NCBI RefSeq assembly: GCF_001742185.1
Contig: NZ_CP015750.1
Span: 4,526,001-4,590,000, forward strand
From: Pectobacterium wasabiae CFBP 3304
GTDB taxonomy: Bacteria; Pseudomonadota; Gammaproteobacteria; Enterobacterales; Enterobacteriaceae
Direction of reading: 5' to 3'
DNA length: 64,000 bases
Part shown: positions 37,651 through 47,617 of the stretch, piece by piece
How positions within the stretch are numbered: the first letter of the stretch is position 1
How the letters are laid out: every line of letters begins with the position of its first letter
Translations under genes and position numbers: made by a program
The notes under the pieces: generated by a model
Databases searched by the model: none
Told to the model about the DNA's origin: nothing
The model's input: the letters and a program-made list of their open reading frames with translations, nothing else

Positions 37651-38676
37651 ATGGCAACGATTAAAGATGTGGCAAAACGTGCTGGCGTTTCCACCACAAC
37701 CGTATCGCACGTGATTAATAAAACACGTTTCGTCGCCGAAGAGACTAAGGCAGCCGTCAGGGCAGCAATCAAGGAATTGCACTACTCGCCCAGCGCCGTC
37801 GCCCGCAGCCTCAAAGTTAATCACACTAAATCTATCGGCTTGCTGGCCACATCCAGCGAAGCACCCTATTTCGCTGAGATCATTGAAGCAGTCGAAAACA
37901 GTTGTTATGCCAAAGGCTACACGCTGGTGCTGTGTAATTCTCATAACGACATCGGCAAACAGCGCGCTTATCTCTCGATGCTGGCGCAAAAACGCGTCGA
38001 CGGCCTGCTGGTCATGTGTGCCGAATACCCGCCAGAACTCTTGGGCATGTTGGAAGATTATCGCAGCATTCCCATGGTCGTCATGGACTGGGGACAAATG
38101 CACAGCGATTTCACCGATACCATCATCGATAACGCCTTTGAAGGCGGCTATATGGCGGGTCGCTATCTGATTGAACGCGGCCATCGGGATATCGGTGCCA
38201 TCCCAGGAATACAAGAGCGCAACACGGGCAACGGACGCTACCTTGGCTTTTTAAAAGCGTTGAAGGAAGCCGACATCGCCGTGCGCGATGAATGGGTCGT
38301 GCGAGGCGATTTTGAACCGGAATCCGGTTATAAAGCCATGCATCAGATTCTCGCGCAAAAACAGCGGCCCACCGCCGTATTCTGTGGTGGCGACATCATG
38401 GCGATGGGTGCCATTTGTGCGGCAGACGAATTGGGGTTACGTGTACCACAGGATATTTCGGTGATCGGTTATGACAATGTGCGTCACGCACGGTTCTTTA
38501 CACCGGCACTAACCACCATCCATCAGCCGAAAGAGCGTCTGGGCCAATCCGCCTTCTCTATGTTGCTGGATCGTATTACCAGCAAGCGCGAAGATGCACA
38601 CGTCATTGAAGTGCATCCGACGCTGATTGAGCGCCGCTCGGTTGCCGACGGCCCGTTCCGCGATTATCGCCGCTAA
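37651..38676 (+). CDS. purR: Purine nucleotide synthesis repressor PurR
   Basis: This 341-residue LacI-family repressor opens with the HTH and hinge [36 protein letters not shown]. The effector domain contains [18 protein letters not shown] and NRYL-like [10 protein letters not shown]; the protein has the E. coli PurR length. With hypoxanthine or guanine bound it represses purine biosynthesis genes. A PurR-like operator is present in its own promoter region. In E. coli ydhB and ydhC separate it from cfa; here cfa follows directly. Confidence 0.96.
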   Translation: MATIKDVAKRAGVSTTTVSHVINKTRFVAEETKAAVRAAIKELHYSPSAVARSLKVNHTKSIGLLATSSEAPYFAEIIEAVENSCYAKGYTLVLCNSHNDIGKQRAYLSMLAQKRVDGLLVMCAEYPPELLGMLEDYRSIPMVVMDWGQMHSDFTDTIIDNAFEGGYMAGRYLIERGHRDIGAIPGIQERNTGNGRYLGFLKALKEADIAVRDEWVVRGDFEPESGYKAMHQILAQKQRPTAVFCGGDIMAMGAICAADELGLRVPQDISVIGYDNVRHARFFTPALTTIHQPKERLGQSAFSMLLDRITSKREDAHVIEVHPTLIERRSVADGPFRDYRR

Positions 38677-38984
38677 CCTCGACAATTCAACACACACGAT
38701 TTTCTTATACCTATCCGCTTTCCCTCTCTGCTTCAGCCAATTCTCTTGTATATTGGCTGAAGCGACTCTAAACTGAACTTTGCGTTTCAGTTTCACTGAT
38801 AAAACCCAAAATAGTGATGGCCGCACTTCGGTAAACAGGTACGCATTTTTTGCCAATGGGCACCCCGTTTACGCGCAAATTTCTTCTTCATTTTTCTCTG
38901 GTGACAGCCGATACATCGGCTGCGGTAAGTGCTGTCCAGGTATGTTTTTCCATACTTTCACACGTGAAAAATTTAGGAGACATC
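38677..38984. other. purR-cfa intergenic region with two stem-loops
   Basis: This 308-bp spacer holds a perfect 12-bp stem-loop (38730-38741 with 38752-38763) and an 8-bp stem-loop AAACTGAA/TTCAGTTT (38770-38777 with 38786-38793). The rest is the cfa leader, ending in TTAGGAG before the ATG. Confidence 0.6.
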
Positions 38985-40136
38985 ATGGGTACACCTTATG
39001 CAAAAGAACAGCGTAGCCATACCTCGCCCTGGTTCAAAATCATGCAGGAAAGGCTAACCGCTGCGGATATCACCATTAACGGCTCTCGTCCTTTTGACAT
39101 CCACGTGATCAATACCAGTTTTTTTAAACGCGTCTTGCAGGAAGGTTCATTGGGGTTAGGTGAAAGCTATATGGACGGATGGTGGGAGTGTGAACGGTTG
39201 GATATGTTTTTCCATCGTGTCCTGCGCGCAGGACTAGAAAATACATTACCTCGCCGCTTGCACGATCTTACGCGAGTCGCCATTTCCCGCATCACCAATT
39301 TGCAGTCCCGCAGACGTGCCCGAGTGGTCGGCGAGCTGCATTACGATTTGGGTAATGACCTTTTTGCCCTGATGTTGGATCCTTACATGCAATATTCCTG
39401 CGCTTACTGGAAACAAGCGCAAACGCTGGAACAGGCGCAGGAAGACAAACTCACCCTGCTTTGTGAAAAACTCCAGCTAAAATCAGGGATGACGCTGCTG
39501 GATATCGGTTGCGGTTGGGGTGGACTTGCCGAATTTGCGGCGCGCCGCTACGGTGTTTCCGTTTACGGCATCACCATTTCCAAAGAACAACAGATGCTGG
39601 CGCAGCAGCGCTGTCAAAATTTGGACGTCCTCATCAGGCGACAAGATTACCGCGATCTCGATCGGCAATTTGACCGAATAGTATCGGTAGGCATGTTTGA
39701 GCACGTCGGGCCACGCAACTATGATAACTACTTTCGTATTGTACGCCGCAGCCTAAAGCCAAATGGGCTGTTCCTGCTGCATACCATCGGCGCTAACTCA
39801 ACCGGTTCACGCCTCGACCCTTGGATTCATAAATATATCTTCCCCAACGGCTGCATTCCATCCATTCAGCATATTGCGCAGGCGAGTGAACCTTACATGG
39901 TGATGGAGGACTGGCACAACTTCGGTGCCGATTACGATCGTACCTTAATGGCGTGGCATACGCGCTTTCAGCAAGGATGGCCCCAGCTTTCCACACGCTA
40001 TACTGCCCGCTTCCGTCGGATGTTCAGCTACTATCTGAACGCATGTGCCGGAGCATTCAGAGCAAGAGATCTTCAGCTCTGGCAGATTGTCTTCAGCATT
40101 AATGGCATTGACGGCGGATTATGCGTTTTGCGTTGA
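38985..40136 (+). CDS. cfa: Cyclopropane-fatty-acyl-phospholipid synthase
   Basis: This 383-residue SAM-dependent enzyme adds a methylene bridge to unsaturated acyl chains of membrane phospholipids, usually in stationary phase or acid stress. The SAM-binding motif LLDIGCGWGGLAEFAARRYG is clear, as are YGITISKEQQMLAQQR, VSVGMFEHVG and the C-terminal AGAFRARDLQLWQIVFS. The start MGTPYAKEQ at 38985 follows TTAGGAG and gives nearly the E. coli length; the open frame upstream to 38850 is leader. Confidence 0.96.
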   Translation: MGTPYAKEQRSHTSPWFKIMQERLTAADITINGSRPFDIHVINTSFFKRVLQEGSLGLGESYMDGWWECERLDMFFHRVLRAGLENTLPRRLHDLTRVAISRITNLQSRRRARVVGELHYDLGNDLFALMLDPYMQYSCAYWKQAQTLEQAQEDKLTLLCEKLQLKSGMTLLDIGCGWGGLAEFAARRYGVSVYGITISKEQQMLAQQRCQNLDVLIRRQDYRDLDRQFDRIVSVGMFEHVGPRNYDNYFRIVRRSLKPNGLFLLHTIGANSTGSRLDPWIHKYIFPNGCIPSIQHIAQASEPYMVMEDWHNFGADYDRTLMAWHTRFQQGWPQLSTRYTARFRRMFSYYLNACAGAFRARDLQLWQIVFSINGIDGGLCVLR

Positions 40137-40198
40137 GAGGAAGAAGAGGAACCGGATGAGCGTATCCATCCGGTTTAACAAAATAGGCGACACAAAAC

Positions 40199-40834
40199 TT
40201 AGTCTTCGCTACCGAGTTCGCTCGCCTGCTTGCTGGCGAGTACGCGCTCGACGGTATCCACCACGGCCTGCGTTTGCGGGTCGATTTCAATATTAATGCG
40301 ATGCCCCAAACGCTTCTGCCCTAGCGTTGTGCGATTCAACGTTTCTGGAATTAAATGCACGCAGAAACGTCCGCGAGTCACCTCGCCCACCGTCAGGCTG
40401 ATGCCATCAATCCCGACGAAACCTTTGTGCAGCACGTATTTCATCAGCGCTTCATCTGCCAGGCGGAACCAAATCTGGTGGTTGTTCTCTGAAACCTGAA
40501 TCTTAACCACTTCCGCCGTACACATAATGTGGCCCGACATCACATGTCCACCGATCTCATCACCGAATTTCGCCGCTCGCTCAATATTCACGACATCGCC
40601 TTCATGAATATCACCCAGATTCGTTAGCCGCAGCGTTTCTTTCATCAGATCAAAACTGACACGATCGCCGTCAATAGCCGTCACCGTCAGGCAGCAGCCG
40701 TTGTGCGCCACCGATGCACCGAGCGAGAGCCCTGGCAGCAGGTCGGGGGAGAGTTGAACAACGTGAGTACGAAAATTGGATTTTTCTTCAATTGACACCA
40801 CAGGTGCGGTGCCCTGAACAATACCGGTAAACAT
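40199..40834 (-). CDS. ribE: Riboflavin synthase, alpha subunit
   Basis: This 211-residue enzyme dismutates two 6,7-dimethyl-8-ribityllumazines to riboflavin. It consists of two homologous lumazine-binding barrels, beginning [12 protein letters not shown] and, at about residue 98, [14 protein letters not shown]. Each has a substrate loop ([32 protein letters not shown]). It is called ribC in E. coli nomenclature and lies divergent from mdtK as there. Length normal. Confidence 0.96.
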   Translation of the reverse strand: MFTGIVQGTAPVVSIEEKSNFRTHVVQLSPDLLPGLSLGASVAHNGCCLTVTAIDGDRVSFDLMKETLRLTNLGDIHEGDVVNIERAAKFGDEIGGHVMSGHIMCTAEVVKIQVSENNHQIWFRLADEALMKYVLHKGFVGIDGISLTVGEVTRGRFCVHLIPETLNRTTLGQKRLGHRINIEIDPQTQAVVDTVERVLASKQASELGSED

Positions 40835-41082
40835 GCGGTTTGCCTCTTAAAAACAAAGAAATGACGCTGTGCAGTGTGCCCGATATTTTACGGAAAACCA
40901 AACCGGAATGCCGAGCGTCAAACGCTCTCGAAACGGCAGCGTAACAAAAAGAATATATTCTCTTTCATGCTGGTTTACTTTTATTAAGTCGTTACAATAA
41001 CGCTCTCATTTTATTCTTGACGTTTTTCATATCCAGATTATTCATCCCGCTAGCAAAATTAAGTCATTCAAGGAAGGTATCC

Positions 41083-42456
41083 GTGCAACAGTATCTGACA
41101 GAAGCGCGTAAATTATCGGCGCTTGCTGTTCCTGTCATTATTGCGCAAGTGTCCCAAACATCAATGGGTGTGGTTGACACCATCATGGCAGGCGCTTATA
41201 GCGCCACCGATATGGCCGCCGTCGCAGTGGGGACGTCTATCTGGCTACCCGCCATTCTTTTCGGCCACGGTTTGCTATTGGCGCTAACGCCCGTTGTCGC
41301 CCAGCTCAACGGTTCCGGCCGTCGCGATCGCATCTCTCATCAGGTGCGGCAATCGTTTTTCCTGGCCGCCATCATTTCTCTGCTGACCATGCTGGTGCTG
41401 TATCAGGGTGAATATGCCATCAATCTGATGAGCGCCGACTCACCGGAACTGGCAGCAAAAGCCATCGGTTATCTGCATGCGTTGCTGTGGGGCGTACCCG
41501 GTTATCTGTTCTACCAAGTGCTGCGCTGCCAGTGTGAAGGGCTGTCCAAAACCTATCCCGGCATGATGATTGGGTTCATTGGGCTGTTAATCAACATCCC
41601 GATTAACTATATCTTTATCCACGGTAAATTTGGCATGCCCGAACTGGGCGGCGTCGGCTGTGGCGTGGCTACCGCGTCGGTTTACTGGATCATGATGCTG
41701 TTGATGATGCTCTATACCCGACGTGCTCCCTGGCTACGCGATATCCGCCTTCATCGCCCGGCATTCCGGCCGGATGTTGCCGTACTCAAACGACTGTTTG
41801 GCCTCGGCTTACCTATCGCGCTGGCACTACTTTTTGAAGTTACGCTGTTTGCGGTGGTAGCGCTGTTGGTTTTACCGCTGGGTGTCGTCGATGTGGCAGG
41901 CCACCAGATTGCCCTAAACTTCAGCTCTCTGATGTTCGTCCTCCCGCTCTCGGTTGGCGTTGCCACGACCATTCGCGTCGGGCATCGTTTAGGGGAGGGA
42001 TCGGTTGAAAACGCCCGCATTGCCGCACACACTGGCATCATGGCGGGAGTCGCGTTAGCCAGTTGCACGGCAATTTTCACTACGCTACTGCGTGAACCTA
42101 TCGCCCTGCTCTACAATCAAGATCCTCTGGTGGTCGCGATGGCTTCGCAGCTCATGCTTTTAGCCGCTGTTTATCAAATATCCGATGCGGTTCAGGCAAT
42201 CGGCAGTGGCGTACTGCGCGGTTATAAAGACACCCGCGCGATTTTCTATATTACGTTCACTGCGTATTGGGTATTAGGGTTACCAAGCGGCTATCTGCTG
42301 GCGTTGACAGACGTCATCGTGCCGCGCATGGGACCTGCGGGTTTCTGGTGTGGTTTCATCATTGGCCTAACGGCAGCAGCAGTGATGATGGTGACGCGGA
42401 TTCGTTTTCTTCAGCGCCAGCCCGCCGCGCGAATTTTAGCGCGGGCCGCCCGCTAG
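41083..42456 (+). CDS. mdtK: MATE multidrug/Na+ antiporter MdtK
   Basis: This 457-residue MATE-family exporter has 12 predicted helices in two related halves. Family segments include [57 protein letters not shown] and [16 protein letters not shown] choose GTG 41083, preceded by AGGAAGG, which gives exactly the E. coli MdtK length and N-terminus; the frame is open upstream to 41017. It exports cationic drugs and norfloxacin in exchange for Na+ or H+. Confidence 0.96.
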   Translation: MQQYLTEARKLSALAVPVIIAQVSQTSMGVVDTIMAGAYSATDMAAVAVGTSIWLPAILFGHGLLLALTPVVAQLNGSGRRDRISHQVRQSFFLAAIISLLTMLVLYQGEYAINLMSADSPELAAKAIGYLHALLWGVPGYLFYQVLRCQCEGLSKTYPGMMIGFIGLLINIPINYIFIHGKFGMPELGGVGCGVATASVYWIMMLLMMLYTRRAPWLRDIRLHRPAFRPDVAVLKRLFGLGLPIALALLFEVTLFAVVALLVLPLGVVDVAGHQIALNFSSLMFVLPLSVGVATTIRVGHRLGEGSVENARIAAHTGIMAGVALASCTAIFTTLLREPIALLYNQDPLVVAMASQLMLLAAVYQISDAVQAIGSGVLRGYKDTRAIFYITFTAYWVLGLPSGYLLALTDVIVPRMGPAGFWCGFIIGLTAAAVMMVTRIRFLQRQPAARILARAAR

Positions 42457-42477
42457 ATAACGTTTCATCCTGTCTTC

Positions 42478-42617
42478 TACCCTAAATAATTCAAGTTGCG
42501 TGACAAAACGCTGGCGTTTTGAACAACGCCAAAGCGTTGGCTCTTTAGGGCGAGGCCCACGACGGGCCGAGTATTTAAGGGCAGCCAACGCACAAGCAGC
42601 TTGAAGCATGACGGGTA
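42478..42617. repeat. ERIC-like element with an atypical core
   Basis: This 140-bp element has ERIC-type termini (TACCCTAAATAATTCAAGTT and AGCTTGAAGCATGACGGGTA) and GCAGCCAACGC near the right end. Its interior differs: it holds small hairpins such as AACGCTGGCGTTTTG and GGCCCACGACGGGCC instead of the typical ERIC centre. It lies between mdtK and tRNA-Val. Confidence 0.75.
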
Positions 42618-42758
42618 TCGTCGAAAAAAACGGCGGAACGAATACAAGCTCAGCAATCGCACCGGCAAGTGCACAAAATTGCATTTTTCTTCTTGCCAGT
42701 TTTCCCCTTGCTCGCTACTATTCGCCCCGCTGTCAGACAGGCAGTTCGGTATCTAAAT

Positions 42759-42835
42759 GCGTTCATAGCTCAGTTGGTTAGAGCACCACCTTGACATGGT
42801 GGGGGTCGTTGGTTCGAGTCCAATTGAACGCACCA
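42759..42835 (+). tRNA. tRNA-Val (anticodon GAC)
   Basis: The 77-base gene folds as a cloverleaf: acceptor GCGTTCA/TGAACGC, D-loop AGTTGGTTAGA, anticodon stem ACCACC/GGTGGG-type with loop TTGACAT, T-arm GGTTCGAGTCC, discriminator A and encoded CCA. The anticodon GAC reads valine codons. It corresponds to E. coli valV/valW, which are tandem there; only one copy is here. Confidence 0.97.
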
Positions 42836-42941
42836 TTTTTTGCTTTTCCCTCTTTTACTCCTTACTTATTCCCCATTCTTTGATGCAACAAACACCGTCA
42901 TTCACAACAATCTGTTAGTTCATATCTTTTACTGCGCCCAG

Positions 42942-42972
42942 TTAAGTAACTAAATTAACCATTAAGTAACTA
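42942..42972. promoter_or_regulatory. Two 11-bp direct repeats, 20 bp apart, upstream of lldP
   Basis: TTAAGTAACTA occurs at 42942-42952 and exactly again at 42962-42972, a period of 20 bp that places both copies on the same DNA face. This suggests a cooperative operator for the lldP-lutABC operon; ArcA-like TTAA elements are also possible. Confidence 0.5.
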
Positions 42973-43120
42973 TTTTCACACCCATTATGCACTTTTTTGT
43001 TTCATCTGACCCGATTCAGCTAAAACTATTTAATAACCGCTCATTATATAAGTGTATATAGCACCACGTTGGTATTCCTTGTTTTTTTACTTCTTAAAAT
43101 CAGGATGTCAGGACACCGCT

Positions 43121-44674
43121 ATGTACGATTATTTATATTTTTTCCTGGGTAGCTTCCCACTGTTAGTTATGATTGTTCTTATTCTCAAAATAAAAATGCC
43201 TATCCACCATGCGGTACTGATTACGCTGACGCTAACCGTCGCGATCGCCGCTCTATTCTGGCACACGCCACTAAAAACGCTGGGGTTAGCGGCAAGCTAT
43301 GGCGCTCTGAAAGGCCTATGGCCCATTGTCATCGTTATTCTGGGTGCCATATACAGTTATAACCTGATGCAAAAAACACGCAGCATGGACGTACTACGTG
43401 ATGTCCTTGCCAGTGTCAGCGATGATAAACGTATTCAGGTATTGCTGATTTCATGGTGTTTTGGTGGTTTTCTCGAAGCCGCAGCGGGTTATGGCACCGC
43501 TGTTGCGATCCCCATCGGCATCCTTATCGCACTCGGCTTTAACCCGATGAAGGCAGCCGTCGCATCGCTGGTCGCGAATACCGTTCCTACCGCTTTCGGC
43601 GCTGTCGGCATTCCGGTTTCCATTTTAGCGGAACAGGTTAACCTCCCGGTCACCACATTAAGCGCCACGGTTGTACTGCAACTGGCGTTATTCAATATTC
43701 TCCTCCCCTTTGTCATCATCGCAATCATCGGTGGCGGTATTAAAGCCATTCGCGGCGTGTTCGCTATTACGCTGGTGTGCGGCATCACCACGCTGGTGCC
43801 GCAGTATATTGTGGCCGTCCACCTCGGGGCCGAATTGCCCGCTTTCGCAGGCAGTTTAGCCAGCCTGATAGCGGTCACGTTAATGGCAAAATGCCGTAAA
43901 AAAGAGACCGAAACGGCCTACCTTATCGACAGCGCGCAGCGCACTTCCCTATCAGGCTACTCCTCCAGTCAACTGGGGCGTGCCTGTGCGATTTATATCC
44001 TGATTTTTACCTTTATTCTGCTTTGCTCTCCGCTGTTCCCCACTATCAGAGGCATCGTCTCTCAGGTGGCTTCCGTCATTCCCTTTTACCTGACGGAGAC
44101 ACAAGTACTGAAGTTGAAGATCGATTGGATTGCCACTCCCGGCGTCCTGATCATCATCGCCAGTCTGCTGGGCGGTTTTATACAGGGCGCGAATCTGGGA
44201 ACCATGCTGAGTGTCTTCGTCAGTACGGTAAAACAGCTTAGAAACTCGATTATCGCAATTACCGCTATCGTCGCCATGGCGACGGTAATGGATGTCAGCG
44301 GACTGATCGCCACGCTGGCACAAACCATGGTGGACGTAACCGGAGGGGGATATCTGTTTATTGCTCCCGTAATTGGAGCGTTAGGCACTTTCGTCACCGG
44401 CAGCGACACCAACTCCAACGTGCTGTTTGGCAAGTTACAAACCATGGCGGCGGAAAAATTGCATGTTGATCCCGTCTGGCTGGCGGCGGCGAATACCGCA
44501 GGGGCCACCGGCGGCAAGATGATATCGCCGCAAAGTATCGCGATCGCGGTGTCGGCAACGCGCATGGAAGGGCAAGGCAGCGCAATCATGTCCGGTACGC
44601 TGAAGTATTGTGGCGTTTACATCATCATTCTCGGGCTCAAGGTCGGCCTGGTCTACTACCTGTTTATGGCCTGA
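43121..44674 (+). CDS. lldP: L-lactate permease
   Basis: This 517-residue LctP-family permease has about 12-14 helices. Signature stretches are FGGFLEAAAGYGTAVAIPIG, VANTVPTAFGAVGIPVSIL, GFIQGANLGTM, GTFVTGSDTNSNVLFGKLQT and NTAGATGGKMISPQSIAIA. It imports lactate (and usually glycolate) with protons. I start at ATG 43121, which begins the family N-terminus MYDYLYFFLG and follows AGGA; the frame opens earlier at 43052. lutABC follow within 46 bases, so it is the uptake gene of this operon. Confidence 0.93.
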   Translation: MYDYLYFFLGSFPLLVMIVLILKIKMPIHHAVLITLTLTVAIAALFWHTPLKTLGLAASYGALKGLWPIVIVILGAIYSYNLMQKTRSMDVLRDVLASVSDDKRIQVLLISWCFGGFLEAAAGYGTAVAIPIGILIALGFNPMKAAVASLVANTVPTAFGAVGIPVSILAEQVNLPVTTLSATVVLQLALFNILLPFVIIAIIGGGIKAIRGVFAITLVCGITTLVPQYIVAVHLGAELPAFAGSLASLIAVTLMAKCRKKETETAYLIDSAQRTSLSGYSSSQLGRACAIYILIFTFILLCSPLFPTIRGIVSQVASVIPFYLTETQVLKLKIDWIATPGVLIIIASLLGGFIQGANLGTMLSVFVSTVKQLRNSIIAITAIVAMATVMDVSGLIATLAQTMVDVTGGGYLFIAPVIGALGTFVTGSDTNSNVLFGKLQTMAAEKLHVDPVWLAAANTAGATGGKMISPQSIAIAVSATRMEGQGSAIMSGTLKYCGVYIIILGLKVGLVYYLFMA

Positions 44675-44720
44675 TGTAACAATAAAAAAATCCATCTACA
44701 TTGAGTAATGGGAGTCTGTC

Positions 44721-45440
44721 GTGAATGTTAATTTTTTTGTTACCTGTATTGGTGACGCTCTGAAATCCCGTATGGCACGTGATTCCGTACTGCTACTGGA
44801 GCAGTTGGGTTGCCACGTGCACTTTCCCGAAAAACAGTCGTGTTGCGGGCAACCGGCCATCAACGGCGGTTATATCAACAGTGCTATTCCCGGCATGAAG
44901 AGCATCATTGCCGCGCTGGAAGACAATGACGACCCGATCATTTCTCCAGCCGGTTCATGCATGAACGCGATCCGCCACTATCCTGAGTATCTGGCCGATG
45001 AGCCAGAATGGGTACTGCGTGCCGAACGCGTCGCCGAACGCATGAAAGACCTAACCTCGTTCATCGTCAATACGCTTGGCGTGACGGATGTCGGTGCTCG
45101 TCTATCAGGAACCGCGGTTTACCACCCTTCCTGTAGCCTGTTTCGCAAGTTAGGCGTGCGCGAAGAGCCCATCGCGCTACTCAACCACGTTCAGGGCCTG
45201 CACTTGCTGCCGTTTAAGGCAGAAGAAACCTGTTGCGGCTTCGGTGGTACGTTTTCGGTGAAGATGGCAGAAATTTCTGGCGAAATGGTCAAAGAAAAAG
45301 TCAGCCACATGATGGATGTCAAACCCGACTACCTGATTGGCGCTGATGTCAGTTGCCTGCTCAATATCGGTGGCCGCATGCAGCGTGAAGGCCATCCGGT
45401 CAAGGTGATGCACATCGCCGAAGTCTTGATGAGCCGCTAA
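44721..45440 (+). CDS. lutA: L-lactate oxidation complex subunit LutA (CCG-domain iron-sulfur protein)
   Basis: This 239-residue protein has two cysteine-rich CCG domains, with QSCCGQPAINGGY and EETCCGFGGTFSVK as the clearest motifs plus CIGD near the start and HPSCSLFRKLG. It is the LutA/YkgE/LldE subunit of the LutABC L-lactate dehydrogenase, probably binding a 4Fe-4S-type cluster and passing electrons. The start is GTG 44721 after GGGAG. Nine bases separate it from lutB. Confidence 0.93.
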   Translation: MNVNFFVTCIGDALKSRMARDSVLLLEQLGCHVHFPEKQSCCGQPAINGGYINSAIPGMKSIIAALEDNDDPIISPAGSCMNAIRHYPEYLADEPEWVLRAERVAERMKDLTSFIVNTLGVTDVGARLSGTAVYHPSCSLFRKLGVREEPIALLNHVQGLHLLPFKAEETCCGFGGTFSVKMAEISGEMVKEKVSHMMDVKPDYLIGADVSCLLNIGGRMQREGHPVKVMHIAEVLMSR

Positions 45441-45449
45441 GGAGAGGAT

Positions 45450-46871
45450 ATGAGCCTAAAAACCAGTGATGTTAAATTCAAGGATCGTATTCAAACCCAG
45501 ATTCACGATCCCATCATGCGTAAGGCGGTTGCCAATGCGCAAGAACGTATCGGCGCAAATCGTCAGAAAATGGTCGACGAGTTAGGCCATTGGGAAGCAT
45601 GGCGTGACCATGCCGCCCAGATCCGCGAGCATGTACTTAACAACCTCGATGCCTACCTTTACCAGCTCTCAGAAAAAGTGACAGCCAACGGTGGACACGT
45701 CTATTTCGCTAAAACCAAAGAGGATGCCACCCGCTATATCCTTCAGGTTGCTCAGGCTAACCATGCCAAAAAAGTCGTCAAAGCGAAATCGATGGTCACC
45801 GAAGAAATCGGCATGAACCACGTCTTGCAGCAGGCGGGAATTGAGGTTATCGAAACCGATCTGGGCGAATATATTCTGCAACTGGATCAAGATCCGCCGT
45901 CACATGTCGTCGTTCCCGCTATCCACAAAGATCGCTACCAGATCCGCAAGGTATTACACGAAAAACTAGGCTATGACGGGCCAGAAACGCCAGAAGCCAT
46001 GACGCTGTTTATTCGTAAGAAGATACGTGAGGATTTTCTCAGTGCGGAAGTTGGCGTAACCGGCTGTAACTTCGCGGTGGCGGAAACCGGCTCGGTGTGT
46101 CTGGTCACCAACGAAGGTAATGCGCGCATGTGTACCACGCTGCCAAAAACGCACATTGCGGTGATGGGCATGGAGCGTATTGCCCCGACGTTTGAGGAAG
46201 TGGACGTTTTAATCACCATGCTGGCACGTAGCGCGGTCGGCGCGCGTCTGACGGGCTACAACACCTGGCTGACGGGGCCACGGGAGGCGGGACATATTGA
46301 TGGGCCGCAGGAATTCCATCTGGTGATCGTCGATAACGGTCGTTCACAGATTCTCGGCTCCGCGTTCCGCGATATTCTGCGCTGTATCCGCTGTGGCGCC
46401 TGCATCAACACCTGCCCTGCCTATCGTCACATCGGTGGACACGGCTACGGCTCCATTTATCCTGGCCCGATTGGTGCGGTTATTTCTCCCTTGTTAGGTG
46501 GCTATCAGGATTTCAAGGAGTTGCCCTATGCCTGCTCGCTCTGCACCGCCTGCGACACCGTGTGCCCAGTCCGCATTCCCTTATCGTCACTGATTCTCAA
46601 ACACCGACGCGTTATGGCGGAAAGCGGAATAACGCCGAAAGCCGAACAGCGCGTGACGAAGCTATTCAGCTACGTGAATAGTCATCCAAAGCTATGGAAG
46701 GTCGGAATGATCACCGGAGCCCATGCCGCAGGCTGGTTTATCAAAAACGGTAAACCACGCATTGAGATGGGTGCCATCGGTGAATGGACGGAAGCGCGCG
46801 ATCTGCCGGATGCAGACGGTGAAAGCTTCCGCAGTTGGTTTAAGAAACATCAGGCGAGAGGAAGAAAATGA
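45450..46871 (+). CDS. lutB: L-lactate oxidation complex subunit LutB (iron-sulfur protein)
   Basis: This 473-residue protein combines an N-terminal LUD domain (KMVDELGHWEAWRDHAAQIR, ANHAKKVVKAKSMVTEEIGM, GCNFAVAETGSVCLVTNEGN) with a C-terminal ferredoxin-like part carrying two [4Fe-4S] motifs, CIRCGACINTCPAY and CSLCTACDTVCPVRI. It matches LutB/YkgF over the full length. The ATG follows AAGGAGAGG and its stop overlaps the lutC start, showing tight coupling. Confidence 0.94.
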   Translation: MSLKTSDVKFKDRIQTQIHDPIMRKAVANAQERIGANRQKMVDELGHWEAWRDHAAQIREHVLNNLDAYLYQLSEKVTANGGHVYFAKTKEDATRYILQVAQANHAKKVVKAKSMVTEEIGMNHVLQQAGIEVIETDLGEYILQLDQDPPSHVVVPAIHKDRYQIRKVLHEKLGYDGPETPEAMTLFIRKKIREDFLSAEVGVTGCNFAVAETGSVCLVTNEGNARMCTTLPKTHIAVMGMERIAPTFEEVDVLITMLARSAVGARLTGYNTWLTGPREAGHIDGPQEFHLVIVDNGRSQILGSAFRDILRCIRCGACINTCPAYRHIGGHGYGSIYPGPIGAVISPLLGGYQDFKELPYACSLCTACDTVCPVRIPLSSLILKHRRVMAESGITPKAEQRVTKLFSYVNSHPKLWKVGMITGAHAAGWFIKNGKPRIEMGAIGEWTEARDLPDADGESFRSWFKKHQARGRK

Positions 46872-47566
46872 TGGAAAACCGCGATAGTTTTCTGGCCGAT
46901 ATTGCCCGTCAGCTTGGCCGCAAGGTGCGCCACGCTCCCGCTCCGCTACCCAGGCCAGCGAGCCATCATGCTCGTACCCGATTAACCGATCTCACCGTGC
47001 AACAGCGTTGTGATGCCTTTATCGATGTCGCCACTAACGTCATGCTGGCACACTGCGAAATCACCAGTGAAGCCGACGCAGCGCAGGCTGCGCTGCGATT
47101 GTGCGATAAATACGGTCACGCGCCCGTGATTATCAGCGGCGATCGGCGTTTAGAGGCATTAGGGATCACCGCGTGTTTGCAGCGTGAGTGTCAGGCCACC
47201 GTATGGGATCCCAGCGTGGGAGAAGAAAACCTGCGGCTGGCAGAGCAAGCTAAAGTCGGCGTAGTTTACGCGGAATATGGCCTAACCGAATCAGGCGGCG
47301 TGGTGCTATTTTCCGCTCCTCAGCGAGGACGTGCCGTCAGCCTGCTGCCGGAGTCCTCTCTCTTTGTGCTACGTAAAAGCACATTGTTACCCCGCATCGC
47401 ACAGTTGGCACAGCACCTACATCACATGGCGCAACAAGGCGAGCGTATGCCGTCGTGTATTAATATTATTGGTGGCCCGAGTTCCACCGCCGATATTGAA
47501 CTGATCAAAGTGGTCGGCGTACACGGGCCGATTAACGCCGCCTATCTGATCGTTGAGGACTGTTAA
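46868..47566 (+). CDS. lutC: L-lactate oxidation complex subunit LutC
   Basis: This 232-residue LUD-domain protein matches LutC/YkgG: RCDAFIDVATNVMLAHCEIT, AKVGVVYAEYGLTESGGVVL, SLLPESSLFVLRKSTLLPRI and INIIGGPSSTADIELIKVVG. It completes the LutABC complex, which oxidises L-lactate to pyruvate. ATG 46868 overlaps the lutB stop (ATGA); ATG 46871 is an alternative. A 10-bp stem-loop follows. Confidence 0.93.
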   Translation: MMENRDSFLADIARQLGRKVRHAPAPLPRPASHHARTRLTDLTVQQRCDAFIDVATNVMLAHCEITSEADAAQAALRLCDKYGHAPVIISGDRRLEALGITACLQRECQATVWDPSVGEENLRLAEQAKVGVVYAEYGLTESGGVVLFSAPQRGRAVSLLPESSLFVLRKSTLLPRIAQLAQHLHHMAQQGERMPSCINIIGGPSSTADIELIKVVGVHGPINAAYLIVEDC

Positions 47567-47572
47567 CACCCG

Positions 47573-47600
47573 GGCAGGCGGCATCATTTCGCCGCCTGCC
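47573..47600. terminator. lutC/carboxylase intergenic stem-loop
   Basis: A perfect 10-bp stem GGCAGGCGGC/GCCGCCTGCC (47573-47582 with 47591-47600) with an 8-nt loop lies between the convergent lut and guanidine operons. No T tract. Confidence 0.6.
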
Positions 47601-47617
47601 ACGATACATCACAGAAT

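Noticed and set aside
42759..43120. Integration site of a genomic island at tRNA-Val
   Set aside because: No repeat of the tRNA 3' end and no integrase gene were found downstream; lldP-lutABC follow as ordinary genes.
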